Shown here: in pieces, positions 1 through 7,430 of the stretch
Numbering within the stretch: position 1 is the first letter of the stretch
Layout: each line of letters starts with the position of its first letter
Origin: Corynebacterium sp.
GTDB taxonomy: Bacteria > Actinomycetota > Actinomycetes > Mycobacteriales > Mycobacteriaceae
NCBI RefSeq assembly: GCF_022712195.1
Contig: NZ_JALAGY010000025.1
Location: forward strand, 1 to 58,565
DNA: 58,565 nt
Direction: 5' to 3'
The notes under the pieces: model-generated
Databases searched by the model: none
Told to the model about the DNA's origin: nothing
What the model saw: only the letters and a program-made list of their open reading frames with translations
Made by a program: the position numbers and the translations under genes

Positions 1-1
1 C

Positions 2-991
2 CTCCTCGCCGCCTTCGGCGCCTCCGCAGCCCTCCCCGCCTCCTGGTCCTGGCGGCGGTGGCGCTCCCCGCAGGCCCGGGCACTGTTCGCCGGCATCGCC
101 GCCCACGCCTTCACACCCCTGCACCACCCGGCCTCCTCCGCCGCCGGCACACTGCTCACCGTCGCCGGACACCGGCACGGATGGCCGGTCGCCGTCGGCG
201 GGTCACAACGCATCGCCGACGCCCTGGTCCGCGCCCTCCACGACGCCGGCGGCACCGTGCTCACCGGCACCCCGGTCACCACCCTGTCCCAGATCGGTGA
301 CGCCGACATCGTGCTGCTCGACACCTCGGTGGAGTCCGCCGCCGGCATCCTCGGCGACCGCGTGCCGCCCCGGATCGCCCGCGCATGGTCCAGGTTCACC
401 CGCGGACCGGCCGTCGCCAAGCTCGACGTCGTACTCGACGGAGACGTCCCCTGGACATCCACCGACGCCCGGCGCGCCGGGACGGTGCACCTCGGAGGGA
501 CCGCGGAGGAGATCGCCGCCGCCGAGCGGGACTGCTGGGAAGGACGCCTCCCCGACCGCCCGTTCACCCTGGTGGGCCAGCAGTACCTCGCCGACCCCTC
601 ACGCAGCCGGACGGTCGACGGACGGCGACTCAACCCGCTGTGGGCGTACGCACACGTCCCCGCCGGATGGGACGGCACCGCTGCCGAGACCTTCGACCTC
701 GTCGCCACCCAGATCGAGCGCGCCGCCCCCGGCTTCCGCGACACCGTCGTCGACTGGGCCGCCACCCCGCCCTCCGCGGTCGAGGCACACAACGCCAACA
801 ACATCGGCGGCGACATCTCCGGCGGCGCCAACCACCTCAGACAACTCGTGGCCCGCCCCCGGTTCAGCCCGGACCCCTACTTCACCGGGGTTCCCGGCGT
901 GTACCTGTGCTCCTCCTCGACCGCCCCCGGCGGCGGGGTGCACTTCATGTGCGGGGTCCGGGCGGCGGAACGGGCGCTCAGGAACGTGTGA
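2..991 (+). CDS. Phytoene-dehydrogenase-like FAD/NAD(P)-dependent oxidoreductase (5' truncated)
   Basis: Only the C-terminal ~330 residues are present; the frame is open to the window edge, so the N-terminal FAD-binding GxGxxG region lies outside. The visible part has features of the phytoene desaturase-like amine oxidase family: FAGIAAHAF near the edge, AVGGSQRIADALVRAL (the segment that builds the FAD-proximal helix), and a C-terminal HNANNIGGDISGG followed by GVYLCSSSTAPGGGVHFMCG, the usual second FAD-contact region. Carotenoid desaturation itself is not shown: many actinobacterial homologues have unknown substrates. The last 14 bases overlap the 3' end of the convergent DUF3995 gene. Family call is firm, substrate unknown. 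Confidence 0.8.
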   Translation, partial: LLAAFGASAALPASWSWRRWRSPQARALFAGIAAHAFTPLHHPASSAAGTLLTVAGHRHGWPVAVGGSQRIADALVRALHDAGGTVLTGTPVTTLSQIGDADIVLLDTSVESAAGILGDRVPPRIARAWSRFTRGPAVAKLDVVLDGDVPWTSTDARRAGTVHLGGTAEEIAAAERDCWEGRLPDRPFTLVGQQYLADPSRSRTVDGRRLNPLWAYAHVPAGWDGTAAETFDLVATQIERAAPGFRDTVVDWAATPPSAVEAHNANNIGGDISGGANHLRQLVARPRFSPDPYFTGVPGVYLCSSSTAPGGGVHFMCGVRAAERALRNV

Positions 992-1478
992 CAGCGCCGG
1001 GGCGGCCACCCCACAGCCCGACGGCCAGGGCCACGCCCCAGAGCAGGAACATCGGGTCCCACAGCCAGGCGTGACCGATCATGCCCTCCCGGTCGTATCC
1101 CCCGTCCGGGACGACGACCCCTCCCAGGACCAGGTTCCCGGTGACCGTGTTCAGCCCTCCCCAGGCGACCAGCACCGCAGCCCCGGCCCAGCTGACTCCC
1201 CGCAGTGCGCGACGCAGGACGCGCCGCCGCCCGCCCCCGGTGACCCGGGTCAGCAGCAGAAGCGGGGCAAGGGCGGCCAGGATCTTGACCAGACCGACCG
1301 GGACCAGCAGGACCGCGTGTCGCCGCCACAGGTCCACCAGCTCCTCCCCGAGAGTCCCGACCAGCCATTCACCCCCGGCGCTCCAGTAGAGACTGACGAG
1401 CCCGTGGAGCGTCCCCACGACGGCGGCAGTGACCAGGGCGGCCTTCCCCCTCCTCACCGGCGGGTGCTCCAGGACCAT
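978..1478 (-). CDS. DUF3995 family membrane protein
   Basis: A 166-residue, strongly hydrophobic protein with about four predicted membrane segments (around residues 15-33, 50-78, 92-115 and 135-158). The pattern WRRHAVLLVPVGLVKILAAL and the late GHAWLWDPMFLLWG segment fit DUF3995, a small integral membrane family of unknown function. The ATG at 1478 has no Shine-Dalgarno sequence. It is preceded at six bases by a good -10-like hexamer (TAGTCT), so the mRNA is probably leaderless. It overlaps the flavoprotein gene tail to tail and appears to be a single-gene transcript. No enzymatic motif is visible. Confidence 0.75.
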   Translation of the reverse strand: MVLEHPPVRRGKAALVTAAVVGTLHGLVSLYWSAGGEWLVGTLGEELVDLWRRHAVLLVPVGLVKILAALAPLLLLTRVTGGGRRRVLRRALRGVSWAGAAVLVAWGGLNTVTGNLVLGGVVVPDGGYDREGMIGHAWLWDPMFLLWGVALAVGLWGGRPGAVTRS

Positions 1479-1484
1479 GTCCCC

Positions 1485-1490
1485 AGACTA
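1485..1490 (-). promoter_or_regulatory. -10 element for leaderless DUF3995 gene
   Basis: Read on the minus strand the hexamer is TAGTCT, six bases before the ATG at 1478. That distance puts the transcription start at the A of the start codon. No convincing -35 box is visible, which is common in this phylum. Confidence 0.45.
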
Positions 1491-1518
1491 CAGGGCGCTC
1501 CTGGTCACCGGCGCCCGG

Positions 1519-2088
1519 TCAGTCGCGCAGCCCGTAGGTCAGCACGGCGTTCCCGCTGGACGTCTGCGTCACGTCCAGTAGACGCAGACGTGTGACCGGA
1601 ACGGAGTCGTCGAAGAGGTGCCGGCCCTCCCCCGCGATGACCGGGTGCGTGGTCAGGGTGAGCCGGTCGATCATCCCGGCGAGAAACAGTGACCGTACGG
1701 TGCCGACACCGCCGAGAACGGCGATGTCGCCGCTCCCGGTCTCCTTCAGTCTCCTCAGGTAGTCGACGGGGTCACCGGTGACCAGGGTGCTGTTCCACGG
1801 CAGACCGTCCGGGTACTCCGCGGCCAGCGTGGAGGAGATGACGTGCTTACGCGCCGGGTTGATCCATCCGACGAAGTCGTCGGGCTCGTCTGCGCGTTCA
1901 GCGGCGGGCCAGTGGCCCAGCCACTCCCTCCACAGTGTCCCTCCGATGACCGCGTCAGTCACGGGGGCGAGACTGGCGTCCATCGCCGTGCCGTCCTCCT
2001 CCCCGAAACAGTCGAACTGCCACAGGTGGGGGTCCTCGACGACACCGTCGAGGGAGTGGAACAGGTGGGCGATCGTCGTGCGGCTCAT
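1519..2088 (-). CDS. Dihydrofolate-reductase-fold (RibD C-terminal) family protein
   Basis: The 189-residue protein begins with the family-typical SRTTIAHLFHSLDGVVEDP strand-loop (the STDG-like motif is HSLDGVV here). It continues with ARKHVISSTL and the nucleotide-binding GDIAVLGGVGTVRSLFLAG, then DRLTLTTHPVIAGEGRHLF. These are standard for RibD_C/YyaP/YwjB-type reductases, many of which have unknown substrates. The AAAGGAGA ribosome site six bases before the ATG fixes the start. It lies 68 bases downstream of the ECF sigma factor on the same strand, with no terminator visible between, so it is probably co-transcribed and may be the sigma factor's accessory or target gene. It is not the housekeeping folA. 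Function is inferred from fold only. Confidence 0.8.
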   Translation of the reverse strand: MSRTTIAHLFHSLDGVVEDPHLWQFDCFGEEDGTAMDASLAPVTDAVIGGTLWREWLGHWPAAERADEPDDFVGWINPARKHVISSTLAAEYPDGLPWNSTLVTGDPVDYLRRLKETGSGDIAVLGGVGTVRSLFLAGMIDRLTLTTHPVIAGEGRHLFDDSVPVTRLRLLDVTQTSSGNAVLTYGLRD

Positions 2089-2156
2089 GGCCGTCTCCTT
2101 TCAACCGGTGGTCCCCCGGGGTGGAGGACCTGTCATGTATGAGACGGGACAGGACG

Positions 2157-3140
2157 TCAGAACTCGTCGGTGTCCGAGAGAATTTCCGGCACACCGAGGT
2201 CACCGAACAACCCGGACACCCCCGGCCCCATGAAGTGGGTCAGCCCTGTGATGCGCCCCGCCCTCGTCTCCGGGACGTGGAGGGCGAACGGAGTCCACAC
2301 CCCGGGCCCGGCGGCGTGGTACACCGCCACCGCCGGGGTGCCGTTCGCCGACGCCGGGAAGGTCCTGGAGTTCCGGCAGACCTGACCGGGCCCGTTCCAC
2401 CACTGCCTGATGGCCTCCTTCCCCCGCAGCCAGAGTGTGTAGGGCGGCATGCTGAACGTGGCGTCCTCGGCGAGGAGGGCGACGAGTGCCTCCACGTCGA
2501 AGGCCTCGAACGCCGCCACGTACCGCTCGAGCACGTCCACGTCGTACTCCGCGGGCGTGTCGGGAAGCCGTCCGCGCAGCGTGGTGCGGGCACGCGCGAG
2601 CGCTGAGTTCACGGCGGTGACCGACATACCCAGCAGGTCCGCACATTCTGCGGACCGCCACGCCAGCACATCCCGGAGGATCAGGATCGCCCGCTGCCGC
2701 GGGGGCAGGTACTGCAGCGCGGTGATGAACGCCAACTGCACCGTCTCCCTCCGCACCGTCACCTCGGCCGGATCATCGGCCAGACGGGCCGAAGGTATCG
2801 GGCTGATCCAGACCGCGGCACCGGCAGTGGCGAGCACCCCCGGCTCCCGCGGGACCCCGCCCGGCCCCGAGAGGTCCGCCGGAAGACTCCGGCGCTGGCG
2901 CGCCCTGCCCATGTCGAGGCAGACATTCGTGGCGATGGTGTACAGCCACCGCCGTACCGACGCGCGTCCCTCGAACCGGTCCCGCGCCTGCCACGCCTTG
3001 ACCAGCGTGTCCTGCACCGCGTCCTCGGCCTCGGCGTGGCAGCCGAAGAAGCGGTAGCAGTAGGCGACGAGTTCGCCCCGGTAGGACTCCAGGCGCTCCT
3101 CACACAGGTCAGGCGTCGTCTGACGTCGCTTACCGTTCAT
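2157..3140 (-). CDS. ECF sigma factor with C-terminal SnoaL-like domain (SigG/SigJ type)
   Basis: Sigma region 2 (YCYRFFGCHAEAEDAVQD, residues ~28-45, then RRWLYTIATNVCLD) and region 4 (LPPRQRAILILRDVLAW, LLGMSVTAVNSALARAR, residues ~145-190) are intact. After these come ~130 residues with the NTF2/SnoaL look (YVAAFEAFDVEALVALLAED, WLRGKEAIRQWW, GLTHFMG). ECF factors with such an extension (TIGR02960/ECF41/SigG/SigJ-like groups) usually lack a separate anti-sigma factor and are controlled by the extension itself. No anti-sigma gene is seen here, which fits. The ATG at 3140 is preceded at six bases by TAGTAT, so the transcript is likely leaderless. Total length 327 residues, usual for the group. 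The 68-base gap to the reductase gene suggests a two-gene operon. Confidence 0.88.
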   Translation of the reverse strand: MNGKRRQTTPDLCEERLESYRGELVAYCYRFFGCHAEAEDAVQDTLVKAWQARDRFEGRASVRRWLYTIATNVCLDMGRARQRRSLPADLSGPGGVPREPGVLATAGAAVWISPIPSARLADDPAEVTVRRETVQLAFITALQYLPPRQRAILILRDVLAWRSAECADLLGMSVTAVNSALARARTTLRGRLPDTPAEYDVDVLERYVAAFEAFDVEALVALLAEDATFSMPPYTLWLRGKEAIRQWWNGPGQVCRNSRTFPASANGTPAVAVYHAAGPGVWTPFALHVPETRAGRITGLTHFMGPGVSGLFGDLGVPEILSDTDEF

Positions 3141-3146
3141 GACTGC

Positions 3147-3152
3147 ATACTA
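3147..3152 (-). promoter_or_regulatory. -10 element for leaderless ECF sigma gene
   Basis: On the minus strand the hexamer is TAGTAT, six bases before the ATG at 3140, giving a transcription start at the initiation codon. An ECF-type promoter for autoregulation was not recognised. Confidence 0.45.
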
Positions 3153-3197
3153 TCCGCTTCCCACCGTCGGCTCTGGTGGTTCACCCTGTCCTCGGCT

Positions 3198-3203
3198 ACG
3201 GTG
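3198..3203 (+). promoter_or_regulatory. -10 element of the ABC-F leader transcript
   Basis: TACGGT at this position would start transcription at about 3210-3211, exactly at the ATG of the six-codon ORF. The predicted transcript therefore starts as a leaderless micro-ORF. No clear -35 box. Confidence 0.4.
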
Positions 3204-3210
3204 GATGCCA

Positions 3211-3231
3211 TGGGAACTCTGATCAGCTAGA
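3211..3231 (+). CDS. Putative six-residue regulatory leader peptide (MGTLIS) upstream of ABC-F gene
   Basis: An ATG at 3211 reads Met-Gly-Thr-Leu-Ile-Ser and then TAG. It sits seven bases after a TANNNT hexamer, so it could be translated from the 5' end of a leaderless mRNA. It is followed by two GC-rich hairpins (3240-3263 and 3274-3305) before the ABC-F ribosome site. Short leader ORFs that stall on ribosome-targeting drugs are known upstream of ABC-F and erm resistance genes. That this one acts the same way is inference from position and architecture. Confidence 0.4.
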
Positions 3232-3239
3232 TCTGGACG

Positions 3240-3305
3240 CCGCGTCGAGAGCTCTCCGCGGCGGGTCCTGAGCACACCTGCGCCGTCCACCGGCCGGCGG
3301 GTGTG
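3240..3305 (+). promoter_or_regulatory. Tandem hairpins in the ABC-F 5' leader
   Basis: Hairpin one pairs GCCGCG (3240-3245) with CGCGGC (3258-3263), with an inner GAGAG/CTCTC. Hairpin two pairs CACACC (3274-3279) with GGTGTG (3300-3305), with an inner GCCG/CGGC (3283-3286/3296-3299). They lie between the hexapeptide ORF and the ABC-F Shine-Dalgarno sequence at about 3328-3335, the arrangement expected of an attenuator. There is no U-run, so control would be translational or Rho-dependent. Confidence 0.4.
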
Positions 3306-3344
3306 AGGCCCACCGTCCCTCCTGACGAAGGAGATGAGTCCCTC

Positions 3345-5102
3345 ATGTCCAGACCCCTGTACACACCCCTGTCCGCGTCACCTTCCACGTCGGCTTCCAC
3401 GTCATCTTCCACAGCCACGCGTGCCCACCGCTCCTGCCTGCTCCGCGGGGTGACCGTCCGCTACACCGACCGTACCGTCCTGGACGGTGTCGACCTCTCC
3501 GTCCACCCCGGAGACAGGCTCGCCGTCATCGGCGACAACGGCGCCGGCAAGTCCACACTCCTCGGCGTCCTCGCCGGAACCGTCCCCGTCGACGACGGGG
3601 AACGGCACGTGGAGATCCCCGGCGGCATCGCCCTCGCCGAACAGAACCCTGTCTTCGCGCCGGGCGCCAGCGTCGCCGACGCCGTCGACCACCTCGCCCG
3701 GGACGTGCGGGCCCTCGAACGGGAGATCACCGGGGTCTCCACACGACTCGCCACGGCCCCGCCCGACGAGGTCCCGCACCTCCTCGAACTGCTCGGGGAG
3801 GCCACCGACCGGTTCGAGGCCCGCGACGGCCACCGTTTCGACCTGCGCGTCACCAGGGCCTTCGACGAACTCGACCTGGGAGGACTCGACCGGCGTCGCC
3901 CCGTCGCCACGCTCTCCGGAGGCCAGCGCGCCCGGCTCTCCCTCGCCGTGGCACTGTCGTCCCGGGCCGAACTGCTTCTGCTCGACGAACCGACGAACGA
4001 CCTCGACCACCGCGCCCTCGACTGGCTGTCACACCGGATGGCCGCGCACCGTGGCGGTCTCGTGGTCGTCAGCCACGACCGTGAACTGCTCCACACCGCG
4101 GCCCGGGACATCCTCAGCGTGGAGGACGGCACCCTGCAGCGTCACGGCGTCGGATACCGCGGCTACCTTCGGGCCCGCGAGACCGCACGCCGACGGCAGC
4201 TTCGCGCCCACGAACAGTGGAAACAGGACGTCACACGGCACGAGTCGCTCCTCGCGACCACGTCGGCACACCTGCGCGCCATCCCCCGCAAGCAGGAGCG
4301 TGCAGCATTCGGCCACGGCGCCTTCCGCGCCCGAAGCAGCGACCACGGGGCCACCGGCCGCATCCGTCAGGCGAAGGACGCCCTGGAGAAACTCCGGGCC
4401 CACCCCGTGCCACCACCGCCGCAGCAGCTTGCCTTCACCCCTCACTTCCCGCCCGGAACCGAGTCAGGTCCCCTGGTCACCCTGGACCCCGGGCGGGTCA
4501 CCGGCGCGGGCGAACCCGGGCTCTCGGTGGCCCCGTCCACCGGCGGACTGCAGATCCGGGCCGGCGACCGGTGGCTGGTCACCGGCCCCAACGGTGCCGG
4601 GAAGACCACCCTCCTCCGGGCACTCGCCGGGGAGACGGGACAGGTCGGGACGGTACGGCGACGCGCCGGGACCAGGGTCGCGCACCTCCGCCAGACCACC
4701 GGGCTGCAGGGGAGCCGGACGTTGCGGGACACCTTCGCCGCGGCTGTCGGCCTGGCACCCGACGACGCCACGGAGGCTCTGCTCACTCTCGGGCTGTTCA
4801 CCGCCCGGGACCTTCGGACCCCCGTCGGTGAACTGTCTGCGGGACAGCGGCGACGCCATGAACTCGCCGTCGCCGTGACCGTGGACAGCGACGTCATCCT
4901 GCTCGACGAACCGACGAACCTCCTGGCCCCGGACCTGGTCGAGCAGATGCACGACGCCCTGTCCCGCTACCCCGGGGCGGTGGTGACGGTCACCCACGAC
5001 CGACGGTGGCTCGCGGACACCGCCCGGCTCACCCCCGCCGGGCGGCTTCGCTACGCTACCGTGACCCCGACCTGCACCGGTGGACTGGTCGACACCCCGT
5101 AG
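3345..5102 (+). CDS. ABC-F family ATPase (ribosome-protection type)
   Basis: Two ABC cassettes without membrane segments. The first has IGDNGAGKST, LSGGQRARLSLA, LLLLDEPTNDLDH and the H-switch VVVSHDREL. The second has VTGPNGAGKTTLL, LSAGQRRRHELAV, VILLDEPTNLLAPD and VTVTHDRRW. The basic linker between them (ARRRQLRAHEQWKQDV then PRKQERAAFG) corresponds to the ABC-F tRNA-interaction region that enters the ribosome. Length 585 residues from the ATG at 3345, chosen because GAAGGAGA precedes it. An in-frame GTG at 3303 would add 14 residues but lies inside a predicted hairpin. ABC-F proteins release macrolide-, lincosamide- or pleuromutilin-type drugs from the ribosome or act as translation factors; which applies cannot be read here. 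The upstream leader supports an antibiotic-inducible role. Confidence 0.85.
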   Translation: MSRPLYTPLSASPSTSASTSSSTATRAHRSCLLRGVTVRYTDRTVLDGVDLSVHPGDRLAVIGDNGAGKSTLLGVLAGTVPVDDGERHVEIPGGIALAEQNPVFAPGASVADAVDHLARDVRALEREITGVSTRLATAPPDEVPHLLELLGEATDRFEARDGHRFDLRVTRAFDELDLGGLDRRRPVATLSGGQRARLSLAVALSSRAELLLLDEPTNDLDHRALDWLSHRMAAHRGGLVVVSHDRELLHTAARDILSVEDGTLQRHGVGYRGYLRARETARRRQLRAHEQWKQDVTRHESLLATTSAHLRAIPRKQERAAFGHGAFRARSSDHGATGRIRQAKDALEKLRAHPVPPPPQQLAFTPHFPPGTESGPLVTLDPGRVTGAGEPGLSVAPSTGGLQIRAGDRWLVTGPNGAGKTTLLRALAGETGQVGTVRRRAGTRVAHLRQTTGLQGSRTLRDTFAAAVGLAPDDATEALLTLGLFTARDLRTPVGELSAGQRRRHELAVAVTVDSDVILLDEPTNLLAPDLVEQMHDALSRYPGAVVTVTHDRRWLADTARLTPAGRLRYATVTPTCTGGLVDTP

Positions 5103-5135
5103 TCTCCCCCAAAGACTCCCCGAAATACGCCCCGG

Positions 5136-6719
5136 TCAGTGCGCGAAGTGGCGCTCCCCGGTGAGGTACATGGTGACACCGGCCGCCACGGCCGCGTCGA
5201 CGACCTCCTGGTCACGCACGGAACCGCCGGGCTGGACCACGGCCCGGACACCCGCCGCGGCGAGGGTCTCGAAGCCGTCGGCGAAGGGGAAGAACGCGTC
5301 GGACGCGGCGACCGCGCCCTCGGAACGCCGGTCGTCGCCGGCGAGGGTGTTGGCGCGCTCCACGGCGATCTTCGCGGAGTCGACGCGGTTGACCTGCCCC
5401 ATGCCCACGCCGACGGTGGCGCCGTCCTTGGCCAGCAGGATGGCGTTCGACTTCACCGCGCGCACGGCACGCCAGGCGAACTCCAGCTCGGCGAGGGTCG
5501 CGGCGTCGGCGGCCTCACCGGCGGCCAGCGTCCAGTTCGCCGGGTCGTCACCGGGGGCGTCGACCAGGTCTCGTTCCTGGACGAGGACTCCGCCGGAGAT
5601 CTCACGGTGCTCCACGGCGCCCTCCTTCACCGGCGGGGTGGTCTGCAGGATCCGGATGTTCTTCTTGCGGCTCAGCACCTCCACGGCACCGTCCTCGTAG
5701 CCGGGGGCCACGATGACCTCGGTGAAGATGCCGGCGACCTGCTCAGCCATCTCCACGGACACCGGCCGGTTCACCGCGATGACCCCGCCGTAGGCGGACA
5801 CCGGGTCGCAGGCGTGGGCGGAGCGGTGCGCGGCGGCCACGTCGTCGGCCACCGCGATACCGCAGGGGTTGGCGTGCTTGATGATCGCCACACAGGGACG
5901 CTCGTGGTCCCAGGCGGACCGCCAGGCTGCGTCCGCGTCGGTGTAGTTGTTGTAGCTCATGGCCTTGCCGTGGAACTGCTCGGCGTTGGCGAGCCCGCCC
6001 TCCTGCCCGGGGGAGGTGTACACAGCGGCGGCCTGGTGCGGGTTCTCCCCGTAGCGCAGGGAGTGGACCCGCTCGGTGACCTGGCCGATCCATTCGGGAA
6101 ACCGGGAATCGCCGTCCTCCTCCCCCGCCTGTTCCGTCATCCACGACGCCACGGCCACGTCGTAGGACGCGGTGTGTCGGAAGGCCTCGGTGGCCAGACG
6201 GGTACGGGCGGTGCGGGTAAAGCCACCGGCCTCCACGGCGGTGAGGACGTCGCCGTAGGCGGCCGGGTCCACGACCACGGCGACGGAGGGGTGGTTCTTC
6301 GCCGCCGCGCGGACCATCGACGGCCCCCCGATGTCGATCTGCTCGACGCAGGCGTCGAAGTCGGCCCCGGAGGCCACGGTGTCGGTGAACGGGTACAGGT
6401 TCACCACCACAAGGTCGAAAGGTTCGACGCCGAGCTCCTTGAGCTGGGCGAGGTGGTCATCCTTGCGGGTGTCCGCCAGGATCCCCGCGTGGACACGCGG
6501 GTGCAGCGTCTTCACACGCCCCTCGAGACACTCGGGGAACCCGGTGAGGTCCTCGACCCGCACCACGGGCACGCCCGCGCCGGCGATCGTCGCCGCCGTG
6601 GATCCCGTCGAGACGATCTCGACACCGGCGCGGTGCAGGCCGGTGGCGAGGTCCTCCAACCCGGTCTTGTCGTACACGCTGATCAGGGCGCGGCGGATGG
6701 GGCGGGTGGTTTCAGTCAT
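5136..6719 (-). CDS. purH: Bifunctional AICAR formyltransferase / IMP cyclohydrolase
   Basis: Catalyses the last two steps of IMP synthesis in the cytosol. The N-terminal methylglyoxal-synthase-like IMP cyclohydrolase domain (residues ~1-190) starts [17 protein letters not shown] and has STGSTA. The AICARFT domain contains [11 protein letters not shown] and the catalytic KHANPCG (Lys-His). Length 527 residues matches the family. The ATG lies inside the end of purN with an eight-base overlap, so translation is probably coupled. It is the third gene of a DUF6350-purN-purH operon and ends 33 bases from the convergent ABC-F gene. A 527-codon open frame also exists opposite this gene but is a codon-bias shadow. 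Confidence 0.98.
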   Translation of the reverse strand: MTETTRPIRRALISVYDKTGLEDLATGLHRAGVEIVSTGSTAATIAGAGVPVVRVEDLTGFPECLEGRVKTLHPRVHAGILADTRKDDHLAQLKELGVEPFDLVVVNLYPFTDTVASGADFDACVEQIDIGGPSMVRAAAKNHPSVAVVVDPAAYGDVLTAVEAGGFTRTARTRLATEAFRHTASYDVAVASWMTEQAGEEDGDSRFPEWIGQVTERVHSLRYGENPHQAAAVYTSPGQEGGLANAEQFHGKAMSYNNYTDADAAWRSAWDHERPCVAIIKHANPCGIAVADDVAAAHRSAHACDPVSAYGGVIAVNRPVSVEMAEQVAGIFTEVIVAPGYEDGAVEVLSRKKNIRILQTTPPVKEGAVEHREISGGVLVQERDLVDAPGDDPANWTLAAGEAADAATLAELEFAWRAVRAVKSNAILLAKDGATVGVGMGQVNRVDSAKIAVERANTLAGDDRRSEGAVAASDAFFPFADGFETLAAAGVRAVVQPGGSVRDQEVVDAAVAAGVTMYLTGERHFAH

Positions 6720-7419
6720 TGATCCAGGCCTTTCGTCCTTCGATGGTGTAACCGCTCTCCGCGGTCTGGTGGAGCACGTCGACGATCAACGCGCGCTCCA
6801 CGGTCTTGATCCGTTCATGGAGCGTCTCCTCGGTGTCGTCCCGGAGCACCGGGACGGCCCGCTGGGCGATGATCGGTCCGGTGTCCACCCCGTCGTCGAC
6901 GATGTGGACGGTGGAGCCGGTGAGTGTGACACCGTAGGCCAGGGCGTCCGGCACGGCGTGGGCGCCGGGGAAGGACGGCAGCAGGGCCGGGTGGGTGTTG
7001 ATGATCCTGCCACGGAAACGGTCGACGAGACCCGCACCGAGAATGCGCATGAACCCCGCACTGACGACCACGTCCGGGGAGAAGGCGGCGATACGCCCGG
7101 CCAGGCGGGTGTTCCACCCCTCCCGGTCGTAGCCGGCGACCCGGTCCGGGTTGTAGTCCTCGCGGAACACCGGTACCCCGGCCTGACCGGCGCGCTCGAG
7201 CGCCGCACACGGGCGGTCAGCGCCCACGGCGACGATCTCGACCGACGGACCAAGGTCGTCCAGCATGGCCTGCAGCAGAGTGCCGCTGCCCGACGCCAGG
7301 ACGACGACCCGGAGCGTGTCGCCCCGGTGCCGGACGGTGAGGCTCGCGGGTGCGGAGGCACGCACGGCGTCATCTCCGGCGGTGCCGCCGGACGGTGCAG
7401 GGGTTACGGGCTCACTCAC
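6712..7419 (-). CDS. purN: Phosphoribosylglycinamide formyltransferase
   Basis: Transfers the formyl group from 10-formyl-THF to GAR, the third step of purine synthesis. The core runs from [17 protein letters not shown] (residues ~36-53). It includes SAGFMRIL, then the catalytic Asn-His pair in [17 protein letters not shown] and the Asp of [11 protein letters not shown], all intact. At 235 residues it is ~35 longer than usual because of a low-complexity N-terminal extension starting from a GTG at 7419. An internal start nearer the core cannot be excluded. It follows the DUF6350 gene by 11 bases and overlaps purH by eight. Confidence 0.97.
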   Translation of the reverse strand: MSEPVTPAPSGGTAGDDAVRASAPASLTVRHRGDTLRVVVLASGSGTLLQAMLDDLGPSVEIVAVGADRPCAALERAGQAGVPVFREDYNPDRVAGYDREGWNTRLAGRIAAFSPDVVVSAGFMRILGAGLVDRFRGRIINTHPALLPSFPGAHAVPDALAYGVTLTGSTVHIVDDGVDTGPIIAQRAVPVLRDDTEETLHERIKTVERALIVDVLHQTAESGYTIEGRKAWIND

Positions 7420-7430
7420 GGTGAGTCAGC

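Noticed and set aside
5139..6722. 527-codon open frame opposite purH
   Set aside because: Mirror of purH caused by high GC third positions; composition is Gly/Val/His-rich without any known motif, while purH on the other strand is complete.
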